Source: Homarus americanus (Eukaryota > Arthropoda > Malacostraca > Decapoda > Nephropidae). Taken from it: 64,000 nt of DNA. Below the pieces are notes generated by a model, which was not told where the DNA came from, made no database searches, and saw only the letters and a program-made list of their open reading frames with translations. Made by a program: the position numbers and the translations under genes. Of this stretch, positions 1 to 10,302 are shown one piece after another (the first letter of the stretch is position 1; each line of letters opens with the position of its first letter). The stretch covers positions 10,515,488-10,579,487 of the forward strand of contig NW_024756914.1 of the NCBI RefSeq assembly GCF_018991925.1. The letters run 5' to 3'.

Positions 1-380
1 TGTTCAAGAGACCCACAACCAAGATGTTTCCTCCACTGAACAGAGATACAAACTGAGGCCTTGGTGGGTGAGTGAAGTGGCTGATGGGCGCACCAAAAAC
101 TAGTTCCCTGTACTGCAATTATGTTAAATAAGTGTTAAAATGACAAAATGTTAATATAAAACTTGGAAAATTATTGAAGAGTACAACCTTCTTGATATTT
201 ACTCAAATAGTAATGAATGTAAGCCCTAGAACCGATTACTCTATTGGCGGGCTAATCTTCCAGCTGGTGAGCAAGCCAAAGCATGTCGAAAGATTTTTGT
301 CAGAATTTCGTTAACCGAAATGAAGATTCTTATGGAAGGTAATTCGTTAACCGAGGCATTCGTTAACCGAGTGACCACTG
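1..380. mobile_element. Tigger-type MITE, family C, right part
   Basis: It ends GAGTGACCACTG with TA at 381-382 and contains repeated CGTTAACCGAG. It matches in reverse the interior of the 61136-61915 copy, and matches the 30075-32523 copy in the same orientation. Its left end is outside the window. At about 192-205 it shows the uninterrupted site where the 30075 copy carries an LTR. Confidence 0.75.
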
Positions 381-554
381 TACAGTATAACAACCAACCG
401 TTCAGAAACAGGTCAAGTAACATTGCTCAGAAAGCCTTGAACCACATTGACCCCATGGCTAACTTACTTTTTGAGGGACTGTACAGTACAGTACTGTATA
501 TTGTACTTTTTTCTGTAACTCTGGTACCATATATAATATTTCAATTGTTTACAG
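381..554 (+). other. Intron upstream of first visible BTB-ZF exon
   Basis: AT-rich sequence ending in the acceptor TTGTTTACAG at 554. It includes a string of TACAG/TACTG pentamers at 482-498. No coding exon is recognisable. Confidence 0.5.
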
Positions 555-1498
555 ATGGCACTGCTGAAGCAAATATGATGGAGGCACTGATAGGCCTTTT
601 GTATGGGGAAACTATTAGTGTTTCATCCTTGCATCTTGCTTCGCTCAACCAGTATGCTCAAATGCTTGGCCTCTCACATCAAATATGTGCATGTTTGGAG
701 ATGAACAAAGAACAAAATGTACCGGTAGTTCAGTTGTTAGAAAATGATGGTGGTGACGGTAAAAGCTACGCTCGGAAAAAACACCGCAGGAAGCCAGTCT
801 TGACAAAAAGTTTTGAGCAAAGGGAAGAAGTAGGTGAAGCTAAGCAGGCAGAGCAAGTTAATGAAGGGAGTTTAGTGATTGAAACAATACCTGATCAAAT
901 ATCAGAACCTTTACAAAGTAAACAGTCAGGTGATTATCCCTTGCTTGATTCCTTAGGAGTTAAAGTTGAGTGTGATAATGGTATATTGGAGTTATCGATG
1001 TTGTGCAGTGATGTTCATGACATGGGCGCTTCTGCAAACAGTAACTGGACTTCTGCTCATTGTAGAGAAGAACACGTGAGTTATGAGCAGCCACTAAACT
1101 CACAGATTCAGGAAGCTAATGTAAATGTATCTAACTGTGAGAATCCTCCATCTTTGGGAGCAGTGACAGACCTCACCACAGAGGCCACTGTGGAACAACC
1201 AAATATCAAAATGCAAGTAAGCGGTCATACTGAAACTGAAAGTGATGGAAATATTCATAGTGCAAATGACTGTACAGGTGATATTTTAAGCCTAGTCGTA
1301 AATACAGAAGAAGAAGAAGGTGTTTACTGTAGAGAGGCTCTGTCTCAGCACCAGAAGAAACAACAGAAACACAAGTCTATGGGAAAAGGGTTGGTATGTA
1401 CAGTGTGTAGCTGTTCCTTCCAGCGGTGTGGTGACCTGGTGAAGCATGTGCAGAATGCTCAACACTTTACACACAAATGTCCTCTTTGCTTTGTCCAG
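555..1498 (+). CDS. BTB-ZF gene, exon with BTB end and first finger
   Basis: The acceptor is TTGTTTACAG ending at 554 and the donor is CAG|GTGAGC at 1499. The frame continues upstream of 554 without a stop as far as about 320, but that stretch is intronic and partly transposon, and the ATG at the acceptor is out of frame, so this is not the first exon. It encodes the presumed BTB C-terminal part, a Lys/Arg patch (KKHRRK), a long linker rich in Glu, Ser and Asn, then finger 1 (CTVC...HVQNAQH, Cx2Cx12Hx5H). It ends just after the CPLC of finger 2, so the next intron interrupts that finger. The exon ends in phase 0. Confidence 0.8.
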
Positions 1499-2350
1499 GT
1501 GAGCTTCTTTCATTCCTAGTTTATGTCCTTGTCCTGTGGATCTTCCTAAGTAGCTCTTATTTGGCACCAGCTAAGTCTATGGGGTTAAGTCAGAGTCCAG
1601 ATTTTGACTGGAAATGGTTAATGCAACTACTGTACATAATTAGAAGCTTAGTATTACCCCAACCAAAACCTTTGAAAAGAGACCTTACAGAAGCAGGAGT
1701 AGCCATGTGAAGCAAAATACAGATTGAGCCTAGCCCCATCAGCCATAATACACCTCCCTATCACCAGTTCACTTGTAACAAGACATAGTACCAATCCTGT
1801 CTCCATTACAAAACCTCTTGTAGGACACACTCGTCTTGTGAATTCAGACGCACCCATTTGATTAATTTAGTTTTAAGCTGCTGTACTGTACTGTTACTGT
1901 GGCAGTACTTGTGGCTCAAATATATCCTTTATTGGATAATTAGTAAAAATTATGGCTTTAATATTCGGATAATTGATGGATTACTTGTGAACTTTTTTAT
2001 TTTAGATAAGTACAGTAATATTTTAAAGTTCTGTGTAGCATGAGTGATTTGCACCATAGTCACGACTTATTTGAATTCTGTCCGTCTTAAGTTATTCATT
2101 TTACCATGGATTGGTCCCAAGAACTATAACCTTTATATCAAACTGCTGGGCAGTGAAGTTAAATAGATAATGTCACAATCTTGTCCATCCTGAAGAGGCT
2201 TTGTACTTTACAGGAGATTTTCAAAGATTTCCATTCAACAAACTAGTAATGTGGACGGGGCAACTGAGAGGGGTATTGGTGACTGAGCGAATCTCAGTGG
2301 TGGAAGATTCCTGGATGAATTAACAAGGATAACATCTGTCTTCTATTGGT

Positions 2351-3085
2351 TAGGAGCAGGCCAAGAATGTGGAAGAGAGGAGAGCTAGGAGCAGGCCAAG
2401 AATGTGGAGGAGAGGAGAGCTAGGAGCAGGCCAAGAATGTGGAGGAGAGGAGAGCTAGGAGCAGGCTGAGAATGTGGAGGAGAGGAGAGTTAGGAGCAGG
2501 CCAAGAATGTGGAGGAGAGGAGAGCTAGGAGCAGGCCAGAATGTGGGGAGAGGAGAGCTAGGAGCAGGCTGAGAATGTGGAGGAGAGGAGAGCTAGGAGC
2601 AGGCCAAGAATGGAGGAGAGGAGAGCTAGGGAGCAGGCCAAGAATGTGAGAGGAGAGCTAGGCAGGCTGAGAATGTGGTGGGAAGAGAGGAGAGCTAGGA
2701 GCAGGCTGAGAATGTGGAGGTGAGGAGAGCTAGGAGCAGGCCAAGAATGTGGGGGTGAGGAGCTAGGAGCAGGCCAAGAATGTGGGGAGAGGAGCTAGGA
2801 GCAGGCCAAGAATGTGGAGGAGAGCTAGGAGCAGGCCAAGAATGTGGAGGAGAGGAGAGCTAGGAGCAGGCCAAGAATGTGGAGGAGAGGAGAGCTAGGA
2901 GCAGGCCAAGAATGTGGAGGAGAGGAGAGCTAGGAGCAGGCCAAGAATGTGGAGGAGAGGAGAGCTAGGAGCAGGCCAAGAATGTGGAGGAGAGGAGAGC
3001 TAGGAGCAGGCCGAGAATGTGGAGGTGAGGACAGCTAGGAGCAGGCCAAGAATGTGCAGGAGAGGAGAGCTAGGAGCAGGCCAAA
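2351..3085. repeat. 35-bp minisatellite in BTB-ZF intron
   Basis: About 21 tandem copies of a 35-base unit whose core is TAGGAGCAGGCCAAGAATGT followed by a purine run (GGAGGAGAGGAGAGC). Several copies carry short deletions or GGCTGAG variants. One strand is almost all purine in the second half of each unit. It lies in the 1499-3645 intron; the rest of that intron shows nothing I recognise. Confidence 0.9.
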
Positions 3086-3645
3086 TGGGAAGAGGTTGTA
3101 AGTGACCTGAGAAAGATGGACCTGATGAGAGGCTACTAGAGGTCATTGCCATCAAGTCACACAATAGTCACTGTGCATGGAGGTTTTGGTTCCATCAATA
3201 ACATGAGCCTCTTGGTACACCTGTAACCTTATAAAGCAAGGATTGATCTTCATACCACATTGATGTGGCTTCGTTCAGTTAACCTTCTGTTTGATAAAGT
3301 AACTCATGTCTCTGTGAAGAAAATTCAAGTGTTCTTAGTAAGGGGATGGTGAAGTTAATCTTATTAGTTTGAACGAGTATTTCCTTGGTACTGTACCTTG
3401 AGTTACTAGGTCTGGCCTCAATTCTCAAATATGTTTTCGGGTCAAGTCCACCGTCTTTAATTTTCATGTTTCTTTCCATCCTTGTTTGAAGGTAAGTTAC
3501 AGATGTTAATGGAAGATTTTCTTTAGACTGTCAAAGAAATGATATATGCCATTTATTTAGTCATTTTATTGGCTGTAGTGTATTTTATTACTGTACAATC
3601 TTAGTACAGTATTTGTAATGTAATTATTGTATGTGTTTGCTTTAG

Positions 3646-3785
3646 GTTCGAGAACTGGAGGGACAGCGACTTCATTTTGCTCTTCATGATCAGGAACTGC
3701 CATTCTTTTGTATGTACTGTGATCTAAGATTCCGAACTCGTGCCGCCCTGACAATGCATGCACCAAAGCACTCTACAACTAAACC
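3646..3785 (+). CDS. BTB-ZF gene, exon completing finger 2 and carrying finger 3
   Basis: The acceptor is TGCTTTAG at 3645 and the donor is CC|GTAAGT at 3786. The first residues (VRELEGQRLHFALH) supply the hydrophobic core and both histidines of finger 2, whose CPLC lies in the previous exon; joined, the spacing is exactly Cx2Cx12Hx3H. Finger 3 follows (CMYC...HAPKH, Cx2Cx12Hx3H). That two exons 2.1 kb apart rebuild a canonical finger is strong evidence for this splice. The exon leaves two bases of a proline codon for the next exon. Confidence 0.85.
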
Positions 3786-4727
3786 GTAAGTCTTATTGTA
3801 TAGTAGAGCGGGGAATGTTTAACTGGGCCAGAGTGAAGCACTGTATGTATATGATAGTGGAAGGCATTAACCTGGAAAACATGGTAGAAGTACCATATAT
3901 TGCAGCCTATAAGTTGACTTTTGAAGCTCAAATTTTTTTGTTCAGGACTAGGGGTTGTCTTAAACAACAGGTCTACCTCTAAGTATGGCTCCCCCACTAG
4001 CATCAAACTTTGACTTCTACTGGTGCAGTAGTCTCAATCACTCCGTACTAGGTTGCAACTTAATTTCCAGCACTCGCAAACAAGTTTTACCTAACTGTAG
4101 CATTTTTCCAGAAGGGAAACTGTTACTGAAGTCAGCCTAAGGTCAGTGCTTACACTCGTCATATTATGGGAGTCCCTACACATAAGGACTTCTTTCAAAA
4201 CATTAAAATATCTTTGGTGTTAACTATGGCTTTTTACAAACAAACGTTACTGGGGCATTACTTGTAATATTTGTTGTTAAATTGTTTAAGAATGCAGTTA
4301 CAGTACATTCATGTAATGCTCCTGGATTTTATAAACATTTACATGAATGTGGTGTAAAGTTATAAACAAGGCAGATGCCTGGGAACAGCTGGCTGGCTTG
4401 TGGTAGCTCTGCCAGTGTTGCCAACACCTGTTTGTGATTGTCACTAGATTCATCGCTAAAGTTGCTACAAAGTCGCTAAATATGAAAAAATCTGGAGAAA
4501 TACCAGTACATGTAAGACATTATGTAAAAAGAGAATACTGTAATTGGTAACAATGACTAATGCCCAAAACTGTGACAAGTGGCATTAAAGGTTGACAGTG
4601 ACAACAACGCTAAGCTGGCAACAGTCATGAGGTCAACAGATGAAAGATCTCTCTCTCTCTTGTGCAGTTCAGTAGCCCTTAAATCCTACATGTATTTATT
4701 TACATGTACATACCAGTATTATTATTA

Positions 4728-5361
4728 CAGCATGCCCTTCAAATTCGCGGGGTTAGGTTCTCAAAATCACCCAATCCGCAAATAGCTTTTGCTGACCCGT
4801 GGGGGGGGGGGGGTCATTTTTACTTGTGTACAAAGAAATGTATACTCCATTTACGTGTTTGCCCTTAAGACAATTATTTCTTTTACCTGTATTGTATATA
4901 TGTATGTGTGTGTAGACACACACACACACACACACACATAAAACACATACAAATAAATAATAATTTGAAAAACCTCTCACAATAATCAGAAAAAAATTTA
5001 GTACAAATGTTGAGTCTACCCTTGTCTACTTCGTGCTCTATTCATAACAAAGCACGAATGGAGTTGAGGGTTGACTCAACGTTTTTAATATTTTTTCTGA
5101 TTATTTGTGAGAGGATTTTCCTATTATTATTTATATGTATGTATTTTTTGTGTGTCTCTATACACACACACACACACACACATTCATATACATTAAAGGT
5201 AAAAGAAATTACTGTCTCTAGAACAAATGGCTCTCTGTCCCGACAGTGAAAATGCCGGCAACTTTAAAACTACCCTTCAACGTTCTTGGGTACATCCAGG
5301 GTGTCATCCATGAACAATAGAGGACAGCGAAATAAAAATTGCGAATTATCCGGACGTACTG
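4728..5361. mobile_element. Fold-back Tigger-like MITE in BTB-ZF intron
   Basis: It starts CAGCATGCCCTTCAAATTCG and ends CGAATTATCCGGACGTACTG, flanked by TA. Its two halves are imperfect inverted copies of each other: CA/GT tracts at 4917-4939 and 5161-5180, and CCTCTCACAATAATCAG opposite CTGATTATTTGTGAGAGG. A G run lies at 4801-4813. No ORF of note. Confidence 0.65.
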
Positions 5362-5621
5362 TATGTGTATTATCAGGTATTCATTTGTAACATACAGTAC
5401 TGTATATATTCGTCAACCAACAAACATATTGAAGGAAGGGATGAGCGTCTCTGCAACTAGCCGGTTGTCTGGTGTCAACTAATCCACGGTGCGGTACATT
5501 AACCTTTATACCCCGGGCATCGCAAGACCCGCCTAACCTCCCACACAGCCATATTTCGGTAAAAAAACATTAAAAAATACTTTGTCACCTTATAAGTGGG
5601 TTAATAAGTACAGTACCTGTA

Positions 5622-5757
5622 CAGTAATACCTCGCTTTACGCTGTCAATTGAACCCACGGAGGCCCGCATAAGGCGGGAAACGCGTAAAGTGAACAACAG
5701 AACATATGGGATTAATTGAAATAGAGACCGGGCCGACCCCCAAACTCCACTTTTTCT
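5622..5757. mobile_element. Tigger end fragment
   Basis: CAGTAATACCTCGCTTTACG followed by the conserved sub-terminal block (CATATGGGATTAATTGAAAT, then GGGCCGACCCCCAAACTCC) shared with the ends of the 13584 and 18000 elements. No matching right end is visible. Confidence 0.65.
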
Positions 5758-6170
5758 GACACAATACCTACGCACACGCACAGGAAAAAATAAAAAATAT
5801 CTTGGGAGACCACAACACTGTGTGGCGAGGCCTGACGGGAAACTGACCGTTTGGCGTCCGAGCAAAAACAAGCATGTGTGCTCACGCGCACATTTACCGG
5901 AAATTCCCTTCAATAGTGGAAAGTTCTGCTAGATTGAGAAGCAAATACTGTCATGTACTGTATATCTCAGCTTTTATAATGGGAATCTATAGGAAAATGT
6001 GATCTGATTTATAAAAGGATTTTCAGGAATGGAATCCTTTCATATATCTGTGAATGCTTGCACATAAAGCACAGATGTTGATAATATCTTTACTTGTGTA
6101 TTCTTATATTTTTTCTTATTTAAAACCCAAAAATATAACATGAGAGGTGACCAACATGTATTTTCTACAG

Positions 6171-6417
6171 GTTTGTGTGTAATGAATGTGGGAGAGGATT
6201 CAAATGGCGCCATGCACTTCAGGCTCACTCTTACACCCACAGTCCCACCAGTCGCCTGCTGTGTGATATATGTGGCTTTTCCTCTAAGTATATAAGTAGC
6301 TTTAAGGCTCACTTGATGCAGCATTCTGGTCGAGCGTTCCCCTGTCCTCACCCAGGATGTGCCTTTACCTCCAGCCGCAAAACTCATCTTAATGATCATC
6401 TTGCGACCCACTCAAAG
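6171..6417 (+). CDS. BTB-ZF gene, exon with fingers 4 to 6
   Basis: The acceptor is TTTTCTACAG at 6170 and the donor is AAG|GTTAGT at 6418. The first G completes the proline codon. It encodes three fingers in a row: FVCNEC...HSYTH, LLCDIC...HLMQH and FPCPHPGC...HLATH. The last has Cx4C spacing, which is common for a final or TFIIIA-like finger. It ends in phase 0 at THSK, a normal inter-finger linker position. Confidence 0.88.
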
Positions 6418-8006
6418 GTTAGTCTTTCTCCGGATAAGCTCCCAATTTTCCTCCTCAAAACTCTTTATGCTATATACAGTTTTATTATTCTGTGGATGAA
6501 AGGTGATGAATGTTTTTCAGTACGAAGTACCTGTACCTGCAGATGAAAAAGAAATGATATGGTGGTCATTTTAATTTTGTTTTCACTGCTTAGATTATTT
6601 CTATAAGAATTTTATATTTTGATTTAGGTCTAAAATACTGGTGTAAGAGAGAGGTACTTTTGTGTTTTTTTATACTCAAGCTTTTCCCGCTTAATGCAGG
6701 TTACTTGAATAAAGAATGAATGCAAACACACATACACTTAGTGAACTTTTTTCATTTATATTTACTCAGTTACATGCACACACCATCCTAAAGACATATT
6801 TTGAAAAAAAAAAGTCAATGAAATAATTGTCCTTAGGCCAAACACGTAACGGAATCAGCGTCCCAGCTGGTCTTCGTTACTCTGGTGCAGCAGGTAGTGT
6901 ATGCAAATGGCGACTGTGTGAAATCTTCATTTGGCTTTTATTTAGTACTGGTTTGGCAATATTATTTTTTGTTATAACTTATTTATTGGTATTATTTTTA
7001 TTTATTCCTCACATTTACTGGCATTGTGTGTATTATTTTAAGAAAACTATGGCTGAGGTGTTATGGTTGTTTTTTAACTCGTATTTTTGGGTAGATATAC
7101 GTAACTTTCTTCATTTATTTTTGTTAATTTACATGCACACACCATCCTACATACATATTGTGAAAAAAGTACAGTGCAGTATTACACCACAATTACTGAC
7201 ATCCTTCATGTTGGGTTGGCTAGATGGCTACAAAATAAATTCTGTAAGTCTGATCTACGTATCAACCCAGCTGGTGCTCAGATGCCATTTGTTCTAGTGA
7301 CAGTAATTTCTACGAGGAAAAAATTTCTGATGTCAGCCCAACCAACCCAACTTTAATAACAAAGAATGAGTTGACTTGAGGGTAGACTCTTGCATTTTTC
7401 TATATTTCTATACATTTTGTTGTCTTGTTTCTGATTATTTGTGAGAAGATTTTCCCATTATTATTTATTTACGTGTTTTGTTTGTGTGTGCACACACACA
7501 CACATACAGTACAAGAAAGATAAATAATTGTCCTAAGGGCAAACACATAAAGGGAATATACATTTGCCTCAGCAAGTATTCACAAACAAATATTTGAAGG
7601 AATTAATAACTTGAATCATATTTGAATTTTTTTATTTTACTTTTTTATTATAGAAGAGATGAGCCCAAAAATTCAAGAATAGATTTCTCATGGAACTCCT
7701 TTCCTCAAATAGAAGAAATTAATTCGTTTAAAATGCTCTGATTATTAACCCCTTCACTTTGGGGACACCACTTTTGATATTATTTGGCTAATGCCAGATG
7801 ATTTTATTCAGTTCAGAGGTGAGGGGAGCATACACAAGGGGTTAATTCAGCTTACTGGCAAACTAGTTTCTTAAAGGGCTGCATTAACTTAATGAAGGCT
7901 TTGTTAAGACAACAAATTATTTGTTGTTATAAATTTGAGCTTATACTTGATCTAAAGTAACATATTTCACACATAAAAATATCTGTTAATACATTTTCCC
8001 TTCCAG
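6418..8006. other. BTB-ZF intron with duplicated repeat module
   Basis: The block around 6720-6850 (TTACATGCACACACCATCCT and TAATTGTCCTTAGG) recurs at 7130-7560 in the same orientation, with a CA tract at 7492-7504. An inverted, diverged copy is at about 46720-46800. Otherwise AT-rich with no gene. Confidence 0.45.
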
Positions 8007-9077
8007 ACAAGGGTCCATCAATGTGAAGTGTGTGGCCACTCCTTCTCCCATGCCAAGAATATGCGACGTCATATGCGTCTTCATGCTCCTGCCTCTAATC
8101 TTCTTACGTGCACAGTAATATCCAAATTGCAGTGTAACTTCAGGACCACTCGACCAGACAAGCTCCGTGATCACCTTTCTAAGAAACACAATCTAAATCG
8201 TCATACTGTTTCTTCAGATCCATTAGCAAAGCTACTCAGTACATCTACATCACCTGTAACAAATGAAGATGGCAATTTAGCTCACAATTCATCTTTGGAT
8301 GTATTGCAGAGTCTTGATGGCATAAAATCAACAAGTGAAGCAGATTTTACATCCATAATGCAAGAATCAAATGCAGATATGCCAGATTTGGACAAAATTG
8401 AGCAAAAAACAGGAAAACTAGATAGCGTGACAAGTGTAGTTGTTAAGAATAAAAGACATTTTCAGTCCTCCGGTCAAGTTGATGACTCCCAACTTAGAGG
8501 GCACACAGATGTTCCTTGTGAACAAGAAACTTTCTCAGTACTTGTTTCATCACCAGGTATTGTAGAGTTACCTGATATCCAGACTTTAGAGAATGAAGCG
8601 TGCAGTTCAGTGAAACAACACAATGTTACTGAAATTGCTGATAGTTTCCCCACAGGATTCTTAGTGGAACATGATATTTTATTAGATAAAACAAACTCAT
8701 CTGACGTGAATGAATCACAACATCTACAAACAGAAAACAGTATTTCTGCTCTTGAAAATAATCTTATAACTCACTCCCATCATAAACTCAGGTTGTCAGT
8801 TAATGATCCAGTTCAAGATGAAGGGAATCTAGACTTAGTCAGCAGCAGCCACGTTGATACAATGTCCTACTCAGATAGCTGCAATTTCTCCAGGTCAGAA
8901 GATAGTGTTGTGATGGAGGTTATGGACCCTTCAGGTGACATAACCAACAGTTCAAGTCAGAGGTCTGGAATAAGTTTAATGGATCAAGATGCTTTACAGA
9001 AGAAGACTGATAAACAAGAACACTGCATGGAATCCCTCAATATTCTGGAGTTTATGCTGGATAATGTACCTGAATGA
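8007..9077 (+). CDS. BTB-ZF gene, last coding exon: fingers 7-8 and C-terminal tail
   Basis: The acceptor is CCCTTCCAG at 8006 and the stop is TGA at 9075-9077. It begins TRVHQCEVCGHSF, completing a linker and finger 7 (Cx2Cx12Hx3H). Finger 8 is unusual: its cysteines are seven residues apart (CTVISKLQC) because of five apparent extra residues, while the rest (x12, Hx4H) is normal. About 310 residues of low-complexity Ser/Asp/Glu/Asn-rich tail without a recognisable domain follow. Only 18 bases after the stop, a Tigger-derived element begins, so the 3' UTR is short or runs into transposon sequence. Confidence 0.85.
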   Translation, partial: TRVHQCEVCGHSFSHAKNMRRHMRLHAPASNLLTCTVISKLQCNFRTTRPDKLRDHLSKKHNLNRHTVSSDPLAKLLSTSTSPVTNEDGNLAHNSSLDVLQSLDGIKSTSEADFTSIMQESNADMPDLDKIEQKTGKLDSVTSVVVKNKRHFQSSGQVDDSQLRGHTDVPCEQETFSVLVSSPGIVELPDIQTLENEACSSVKQHNVTEIADSFPTGFLVEHDILLDKTNSSDVNESQHLQTENSISALENNLITHSHHKLRLSVNDPVQDEGNLDLVSSSHVDTMSYSDSCNFSRSEDSVVMEVMDPSGDITNSSSQRSGISLMDQDALQKKTDKQEHCMESLNILEFMLDNVPE

Positions 9078-9095
9078 TTAATGATTTTTAATTTA

Positions 9096-9780
9096 CAGTC
9101 AACCCTCGCTTTACGCAGTCCCATATTCCGCGTTTCCACGTTTACTCGGTACCCTGCCGAAACAGGAATGCTCACATTCCGCGGTGCGTGTACCCCTTTA
9201 CGCGGAGAGCGGCTGGCGAGCCGCTCCATTTTTGGATCCATCTCTCCCGCCCTCCGCCATGTTGTGTAAGCGGCACGAGCAGGGTGCGCACAAGGTCGCC
9301 CAGTCATCAAAACATTACCGAGTTCTTCACCCGCCACCCACCACAGCCGGCCCAAGTCAGTGATAGTGATAATTATAGTGAGGATATGGACTTATATGGA
9401 CTTTGAGGGGTTTGACAAAGAGGCCCTGCAAGCCTCTGTGGTGGATAGTGATACAATTGATACAAGTGATACAGGTGAGGGCCAATAATCTGCCCTCTGC
9501 CTCGGAACCAACCGCCCATCCCCGTGTGCCCAGCCATCTTTTCTACTAATGTAAGTGTTAAAAAACCTAATATTATTGATATTTCTCTTAATTATATATT
9601 GTGTGTGCATACCATCATAAAATTAAGAAGTTATTTTTACTACAACGTAGGTATTGTGTCTGAAAAAGTGGAGTTTGGGGGTGGGGCCAGTCTCCATTTC
9701 AATTAATCCCATATGTTATGTTGTTCACTTTACGCGGGCCGCCGTGGGTTCAATTGAATGTGTAAAGTGAGGGTTCACTG
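9096..9780. mobile_element. Tigger MITE, family A, retaining transposase tail
   Basis: It starts CAGTCAACCCTCGCTTTACG and ends AGTGAGGGTTCACTG, with TA on both sides. Inside, a + strand frame reads NITEFFTRHPPQPAQVSDSD, the same C-terminal peptide as the full transposase at 13989 (ITDFFARNPPQPAQASDSDS), so it is a deletion derivative of an autonomous element. It lies 18 bases after the BTB-ZF stop codon. A near-identical copy begins at 63562. Confidence 0.85.
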
Positions 9781-10302
9781 TACCGATGTCAAGCATTGGA
9801 TCAAGGACTGATAACATTTTAATGGTATTATAATTATGAGCTGGACATTATCTCTGTAGCTTGAGACTACTGATGGGCCTTGTATTCCCTGCAGTCATCT
9901 TACATCAGCTAATCCTCATGGAGAAAGCCACCAAATGTATTGGTGAGTAGAGTACTGTATACAGTACTGTATTCATTATGTTCAATCAAGAAAACTTTGT
10001 AGGATAGAGAATCATCATGAAAATGGGGACTGTGGATGCCTGGAAACTTATTCCCCTTTTTACTGTGGAAATTGATCTTTGCACATACGTACTGGTCATG
10101 TCTTGGAAAAATTTCCTTGTACAATATAAGTTAATCTATGAGCACAGCTGTATCCTTTCATCACTGAAAGTTGTTATAGCTTGTATTCATTCACAAATAA
10201 TGGACAGTATGTAAATCTTGGCCCCTTAATCTCCAGTCTTTTTAAATCTTGTTTGGTTCTTGTACAGTACCTTAAATATTTATAGAAAATCCTTCTGACG
10301 TA
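9781..10302. other. Unidentified intergenic sequence
   Basis: AT-rich, with a TACTG/TACAG string at 9954-9975. No gene or named repeat is recognised. It may include BTB-ZF 3' UTR. Confidence 0.3.

Larger units (their letters stand above)
555..9077 (+). other. 3' part of a BTB-type C2H2 zinc-finger gene (4 coding exons)
   Basis: Seen: four exons with GT-AG borders and compatible phases join into 799 codons plus a TGA stop. The first exon opens inside a codon (phase 2 bases carried over), so upstream exons lie outside the window. The start of the joined product (about residues 5-45: MMEALIGLLYG..., then a leucine-rich helix) resembles the last strand and helices of a BTB/POZ domain. A polar linker of about 220 residues follows, then eight C2H2 fingers, then a Ser/Asp/Glu-rich tail of about 300 residues. 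Family knowledge: BTB-ZF proteins are nuclear, dimerise or oligomerise through BTB and bind DNA through the fingers, often as transcriptional repressors. The DNA target cannot be told. The introns hold a 35-bp minisatellite and transposon pieces. An ordinary C2H2 protein without a true BTB is the main alternative, because only the end of that domain is visible. Confidence 0.8.

Noticed and set aside
320..554. Upstream extension of the first zinc-finger exon to a Met at 320
   Set aside because: The stretch overlaps a MITE end and AT-rich intron, and a good acceptor at 554 fits the BTB-like frame; the extension is chance.
2351..3085. CRISPR-like array
   Set aside because: Head-to-tail minisatellite without unique spacers, in a eukaryotic intron.
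6827..7297. 156-residue hydrophobic open frame in a zinc-finger intron
   Set aside because: Phe/Leu/Ile-rich from AT-rich DNA and overlapping a duplicated repeat module.
8115..8132. 18-base GT...AG segment as a mini-intron in finger 8
   Set aside because: Far too short to splice, and removal would give a C-x1-C spacing, which is also wrong for a finger.
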